A stretch of 64,000 nt of DNA from Prosopocoilus inquinatus (lineage: Eukaryota > Arthropoda > Insecta > Coleoptera > Lucanidae). The stretch is from positions 18,439,001-18,503,000 of the forward strand of contig CM069877.1 in NCBI GenBank assembly GCA_036172665.1, written 5' to 3'. The position numbers and the translations under genes were made by a program. Positions 60,302-64,000 of the stretch are shown one piece after another. Below the pieces are notes generated by a model. It saw nothing but the letters and a program-made list of their open reading frames with translations, did no database searches and was not told the DNA's origin. Within the stretch, counting starts at the first letter, position 1, and every line of letters starts with the position of its first letter.

Positions 60302-60650
60302 ATAAATTTCCCGCGCTTAAAGAAAATGTTTCGTCATAAAAATGAGAGTTTCATAAAAATAAGTCACTGACAGAGAAATGAATTGCAACTGAAGTTTTAA
60401 GTAGGAGGTAAACAGAGCCCGACTTAATCGAGATTTTTGTTTTAAAAAGATTGCTTTGACACGGATTTTATTTTTTAATACGCAAAGTTGGGCCCTTGTT
60501 CGAGAGTTTTGTTTAAAAGAAAGATTGTTTCGATTATTTACTACGGTGAACCAGCCCTGGTTAACGAGAAAATTAATGAATGTGGGGTCTTTTGCTAAAT
60601 TGCTTATTTTGTTGTGCGGTAGATGACGCACGCCGTTTTTAGAGAATAAT
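60302..60650 (+). other. Kinesin 3' untranslated region, candidate
   Basis: Follows the TGA. No clear AATAAA lies here apart from the one overlapping the stop; the next is at 60906, beyond a small MITE. Not otherwise informative. Confidence 0.4.
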
Positions 60651-60651
60651 A

Positions 60652-60824
60652 CTGGGTGTCCACAACTCCGGCCGCGGTGTATTGTGGAATCCTACTCGTG
60701 ATTGGTTATTTAAAATTTCTGACTATTTTAACGTTCAGAAAACGTTCAGAAATTTTAAATCAAACAATCACGAATATGATTCCGAATGTCGGATGTCGTA
60801 TGCCGGAGGTGTGGAGAACCAGCA
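60652..60824. repeat. Small foldback element in or after the 3' UTR
   Basis: ctgggtgtccacaactccggc and its near-complement gccggaggtgtggagaaccag. Arms meet at acgttcaga. About 173 bp, with TA on the left. Confidence 0.65.
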
Positions 60825-61550
60825 TAAGGGATTACTGTCACTATCCTTAAAAGATGTTAATAGCAAATGCACGATTTAAGAAAAAATTGTTCTAGAAAAT
60901 TTTACAATAAAGAATAATTAAAATAATTGACAGCAGGTAAAATTGCGACATCGCACGGCTATTTTTTTGACTTAATAAAATTTCATAGCTATCTGTTGGT
61001 AGGATTTTTTTCTTAAATTAACATACAAAAGAATTTAGAAATTTTTTGTCGCAATCCGTTCAATGTTCCATTCGTTCATGCTGCTATTCTGTATAATCAT
61101 ACAGGATGAAACTTAACGTTCGCAAAAAGAATGAAGAGGTGATTTTAAGTAAAAAAATTCTTATAAATATGTGGCTAAAATGCTTCGTTCTTGGTATACA
61201 GGGTGATAAAGTTTAATTTTTGTTTTGTTTATCTTTGTTGCCTTGTACGTTTTCTGCAGCAATTGAACGAAAGTCGGTGCAATGACACCTCAGAAAAATA
61301 TTTTAATTCATAAGTTCAGGAGTGTGAAAATAATTGTTTATGAAATTGTTTATAAAAGAGTGAATTCTCCTTCGCATTTATTAAATAATAAAATGATATT
61401 CTGTGAAAATTTTAGATGCAGACAAAATAATTTAGGAATTTGTTGTAGTAGTTCGTTTAATGTTTGTCCCAATTCTAAAGATTATACAGGGTCTAACTTA
61501 ATGATTGCGCAAATAAGTTTTATTTTTCAATCGATTAAAAAAATACTTAT
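60825..61550. other. AT-rich sequence after the kinesin gene
   Basis: AATAAA at 60906. MITE-like tips acaggatgaaac (61104) and acagggtgataaag (61198) without clear partners. The 110-codon frame 61282-61614 looks random. Confidence 0.4.
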
Positions 61551-61741
61551 GTACTACGCCCGCCTAAAAAATCTGGGACAACTCTCTACATGCATTTTTG
61601 AATTATTTTATTAGTTTGAATGCAGCTTTAAGCCATTCATCTTGCTATTTAGAGCTTGTTTCTATAGTAATGTAAAAACACGTCGCCACATTTACAGTAG
61701 GATATATTACATGTCCCAGGTTTTTTTGGCGGGCATAGTAC
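61551..61741. mobile_element. MITE (GCCCGCC family), intact copy
   Basis: gtactacgcccgcctaaaaaatctgggac and its complement at the right end. It is the empty-site reference for the nested element at 53324. Confidence 0.8.
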
Positions 61742-61744
61742 ATA

Positions 61745-62709
61745 CCGGGTGGAAAGTTTCAAACTCGAACATAGCAAAGTTCCATTGAGAACTACGTTTC
61801 TGTAGATTACTGCTCACCATTTAAAGATACAAAAATTGCAATGGTATTAAATGAAAGATAAAATTAAGGCCAATGTTATCGTGTTAAAATTATTCCTATT
61901 GTGTTAATACTTTTGAAATAGAAATTAATTTTTTTAATTTCAAATGAAAAATGTAGTCGCCTTAGTACGTTAGATTTGAAGTTTGCAATTCAATAACCAG
62001 AATTTTGTACAATATGCTTCTTATTTAAAATAAAATTCTATTCATCTGTGTAGTATACTGACAATGAAAAACTGTTAGGATTTATTTCTTTGCTCCTGCA
62101 TTACTTCACAAAATACTTTCCTACTATTCTTGTTAATTTCAAAACAATGTTGATGGCAACAGAATTTGTGGAATTGATGTGTTTTTTTTTTAATATTCTT
62201 TACAGTTGTGTATTACTTATTATTAAACAGTGTGAAATTTATTTGATTCTTAGTACAATTGATATTAAAACTGATTTAGTATCGACATGTGTCGGTATTG
62301 ATTGCCCATGGCATCATTTCAAGTTTATTATTAGTTACAATTATATTTCTAATAAAGAAAGGATTGTTGTAATTTGAACGACAAGAGTACCTTCTTATTA
62401 TTTGCTCTGGACAATAATTCATAATACTTTTTGACTGACGTATAAAATTATTTTCCATTAATTGAAAGAACTGAAAGTTTCAAATCTGAGGTAGGCAACT
62501 AAATTTTTCGTTTAAAATTTGAAAATTTTATTTATATTTCGAAAGTGTTAATATCTAGGAATAATTGTAACACCATAATATTGTCCATAATTTTCTCTTT
62601 TCTTTAATATTGTTGCCATTTTTGTATCTTCCAATGGCGAGCAGCAATTCACAGAAACATAGTTTTCAATACAAGTTTGCTATGTTCGGGTTTGAAACTT
62701 TCCACCCGG
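61745..62709. mobile_element. MITE, 965 bp, CCGGGTG ends, TA duplication
   Basis: CCGGGTGGAAAGTTTCAAAC and the complement at 62709, flanked by TA (61743-61744, 62710-62711). TIRs are about 80 bp. A truncated copy is at 41022. The 95-codon frame inside is not recognised. Confidence 0.82.
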
Positions 62710-62711
62710 TA

Positions 62712-63405
62712 TGGTCTAAAATGCTTCATTTTTGATATTCTGGATGATAAAATTTAATTTTTATTTGTTTTTTTTTTTAATTACCTAAGACAGTAGTATA
62801 TAAACCGCCGGTTCTGGAGCGCCAATTTGTGAACCACTATATTTAGTTTTATTCTCTTCTTTTTGAGGTCAAAACTACTTATAGTGCTTAACAATTTAGC
62901 AGTCCATAAACGGAATAAAAATTTGTGCTAAATCATCAGTAATTCCCTTGAAAATGCATAAAAACAATTATTTTTGTAAACATTTATACCAGATTTTATC
63001 CATAAATTTACAGTCACAATTTTGCTCGTTCACAAGCTAAAATTGTATAAAAAATTGACATTATTTAATCGCCACCAAATTGTGCACGAATATAAGCATT
63101 CCATATTCTCTGTTAATTTAGCACAATTATCCTATAAAAAATTATTAGCATATCACATTTAATCACCACCAATTTGTTAACGAATATAAATTGTTACACT
63201 TACAGATTTACTACAATTTTATATCAATCAAATAATTCTAAAGTGAACGTACATGAAACATAGAGCGTAACGTAACGTAATCATTCAAGTAATATGTCTA
63301 ACGTCAAAACAATAAGTATATATTAATAAACATTTTTTTTTTGATAAAAATATTCAACAGTAAAAAAATTAGTTACATAATTATTTTAAATATAAATAAA
63401 TTGGA
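62712..63405. other. AT-rich leader of the right-edge ORF cluster
   Basis: acagtagtatataaaccgccggttctggagcgcc at about 62790-62823 carries a TATA box. atttaatcgccaccaaattgtgcacgaatata and a diverged copy about 95 bases later form a direct repeat (about 63065 and 63160). No ORF. Confidence 0.45.
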
Positions 63406-63717
63406 ATGGATTCTGATCTATCTGCAATCTCGCGAGACACTGACAAAAGTTACACGAAGGAAATTAAATCACTTAATAATGATCCCACGAAGTACATAAA
63501 TTCATATAACTCATTACCTAAGCTACCAATAAATAAAATATTATTCATTACAAACCTTTCAAAATTTGAGAACATTATAACAAATTCATTTGATTATATA
63601 GTATTTGTAAAGAATAAGAAATATAGAATAAATAAAAACTATATAGATAAAATGAATATGTTGTTTAATTATATCATTAGCTATCAAATGATGAAAAAAA
63701 AAAGTTCTTTCCAATAA
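63406..63717 (+). CDS. Small AT-rich ORF, unknown
   Basis: A 103-codon ATG frame with a lysine/asparagine/isoleucine-rich product starting MDSDLSAISRDTDKSYTKEI. It has a hydrophobic stretch (KILFITNLSKF) and ends just after a run of nine A's (about 63692-63700). A +1 change at that run would open a further 20 or so codons to a TAA at about 63770, so the end may be altered by slippage or a sequencing error. No family is recognised. The codon use is unlike the GC-rich kinesin exons and suggests a mobile or viral origin. Confidence 0.4.
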   Translation: MDSDLSAISRDTDKSYTKEIKSLNNDPTKYINSYNSLPKLPINKILFITNLSKFENIITNSFDYIVFVKNKKYRINKNYIDKMNMLFNYIISYQMMKKKSSFQ

Positions 63718-63757
63718 AAGTTATTGTTGATAAAAATTATAATTTTATTCCATATCA

Positions 63758-63832
63758 TGATAAATAACAACGTTTCTAATTACAATAAATTTGAAAATTT
63801 AATAAACGAAAATAAAATGACTAGACCATAAA
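63758..63832 (+). CDS. Tiny ORF (24 residues), doubtful
   Basis: ATG at about 63758 within atcATGATAAATAAC overlaps the frame-shifted end of the preceding ORF. It reads MINNNVSNYNKFENLINENK and stops at TAA. It is listed only because of the tight packing. Confidence 0.2.
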
Positions 63833-63860
63833 AATTTTGAATGAATTTTTTTTGTAAGAA

Positions 63861-64000
63861 ATGAAGTTTGACGAATTACGAAAATACTGTATTCAAAACA
63901 AACTATCATATAGAGGTTTACGAAAGCATCATTTAGAAGAAGTTATTAAAGATCATTTATTCAGACAAATGTTTATTAATGCATTTAATTTTGATGATGA
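63861..64000 (+). CDS. SAP-like domain protein, start only (runs off window)
   Basis: The ATG at 63861 opens a frame that continues to the window end (46 codons). It starts MKFDELRKYCIQNKLSYRGL and continues with RKHHLEEVIKDHLF. The pattern of a first helix, a turn with glycine and a second helix with LEEVI fits a SAP motif (DNA-binding helix-turn-helix). Such short SAP-like openings occur in proteins of large DNA viruses and mobile elements as well as in host proteins. Everything after residue 46 is unseen. Confidence 0.45.
   Translation, partial: MKFDELRKYCIQNKLSYRGLRKHHLEEVIKDHLFRQMFINAFNFDD

Noticed and set aside
61282..61614. 110-codon + strand frame after the kinesin gene
   Set aside because: Crosses a MITE boundary at 61551 and has no recognisable domain.

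Overview
The window is intronic and exonic DNA of one host gene from an AT-rich, transposon-laden arthropod genome, most likely an insect and possibly a beetle. This rests on long introns full of TA-flanked inverted-repeat elements, a DUF4817-type Tc1/mariner transposase, Ty3/gypsy and Jockey-like elements, and a complete Polinton. No rRNA, tRNA or CRISPR was recognised.

Host gene: eight exons on the + strand between 188 and 60301 encode a kinesin-3-type motor (closest in feel to KIF16B/STARD9/Klp98A) followed by one 4.2-kb tail exon. The first motor exon(s) lie upstream of the window. Three introns are very large: about 34.9 kb (260-35119), 14.5 kb (35494-50032) and 5.2 kb (50483-55661).

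Nested insertion in the 34.9-kb intron: a decayed Ty3/gypsy retrotransposon (LTRs at 9081 and 32275, 4-bp TCAG target duplication) is split inside its reverse transcriptase by an 18.6-kb Polinton/Maverick (adintovirus-like) element at 11397-29962. The Polinton has a 6-bp target duplication (GTGCAT/GTGTAT) and termini beginning AGTAGT. The order of events is intron, then gypsy, then Polinton. The Polinton carries a rightward protein-primed type B DNA polymerase. Leftward it carries a retroviral-like integrase, a DUF8207 protein, a packaging ATPase, a double-jelly-roll major capsid protein, a penton-like protein, an adenain-like protease, a phospholipase A2 virion protein, and six genes of unknown function. 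Apart from one frame break near the start of the polymerase it looks intact. Its left end holds about 65 head-to-tail 11-bp units, each an almost perfect TCAAGGTCA nuclear-receptor half-site. Both tips are perfect 39-bp hairpins. Several genes use 56-65-bp introns at their 5' ends, one of which splits a start codon A|TG.

Remaining introns: these hold many foldback and MITE elements (several with clear TA or 8-bp duplications, some nested), two decayed Jockey-like LINE fragments, degenerate tandem repeats at 33.7-34.9 kb and 45.7-48.5 kb, and a few GC-richer islands.

Right edge: downstream of the kinesin stop are more MITEs. From about 62.8 kb there is a very AT-rich block of small, closely spaced ORFs, including a SAP-like one running off the window. 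It may be the start of another mobile or virus-derived element.
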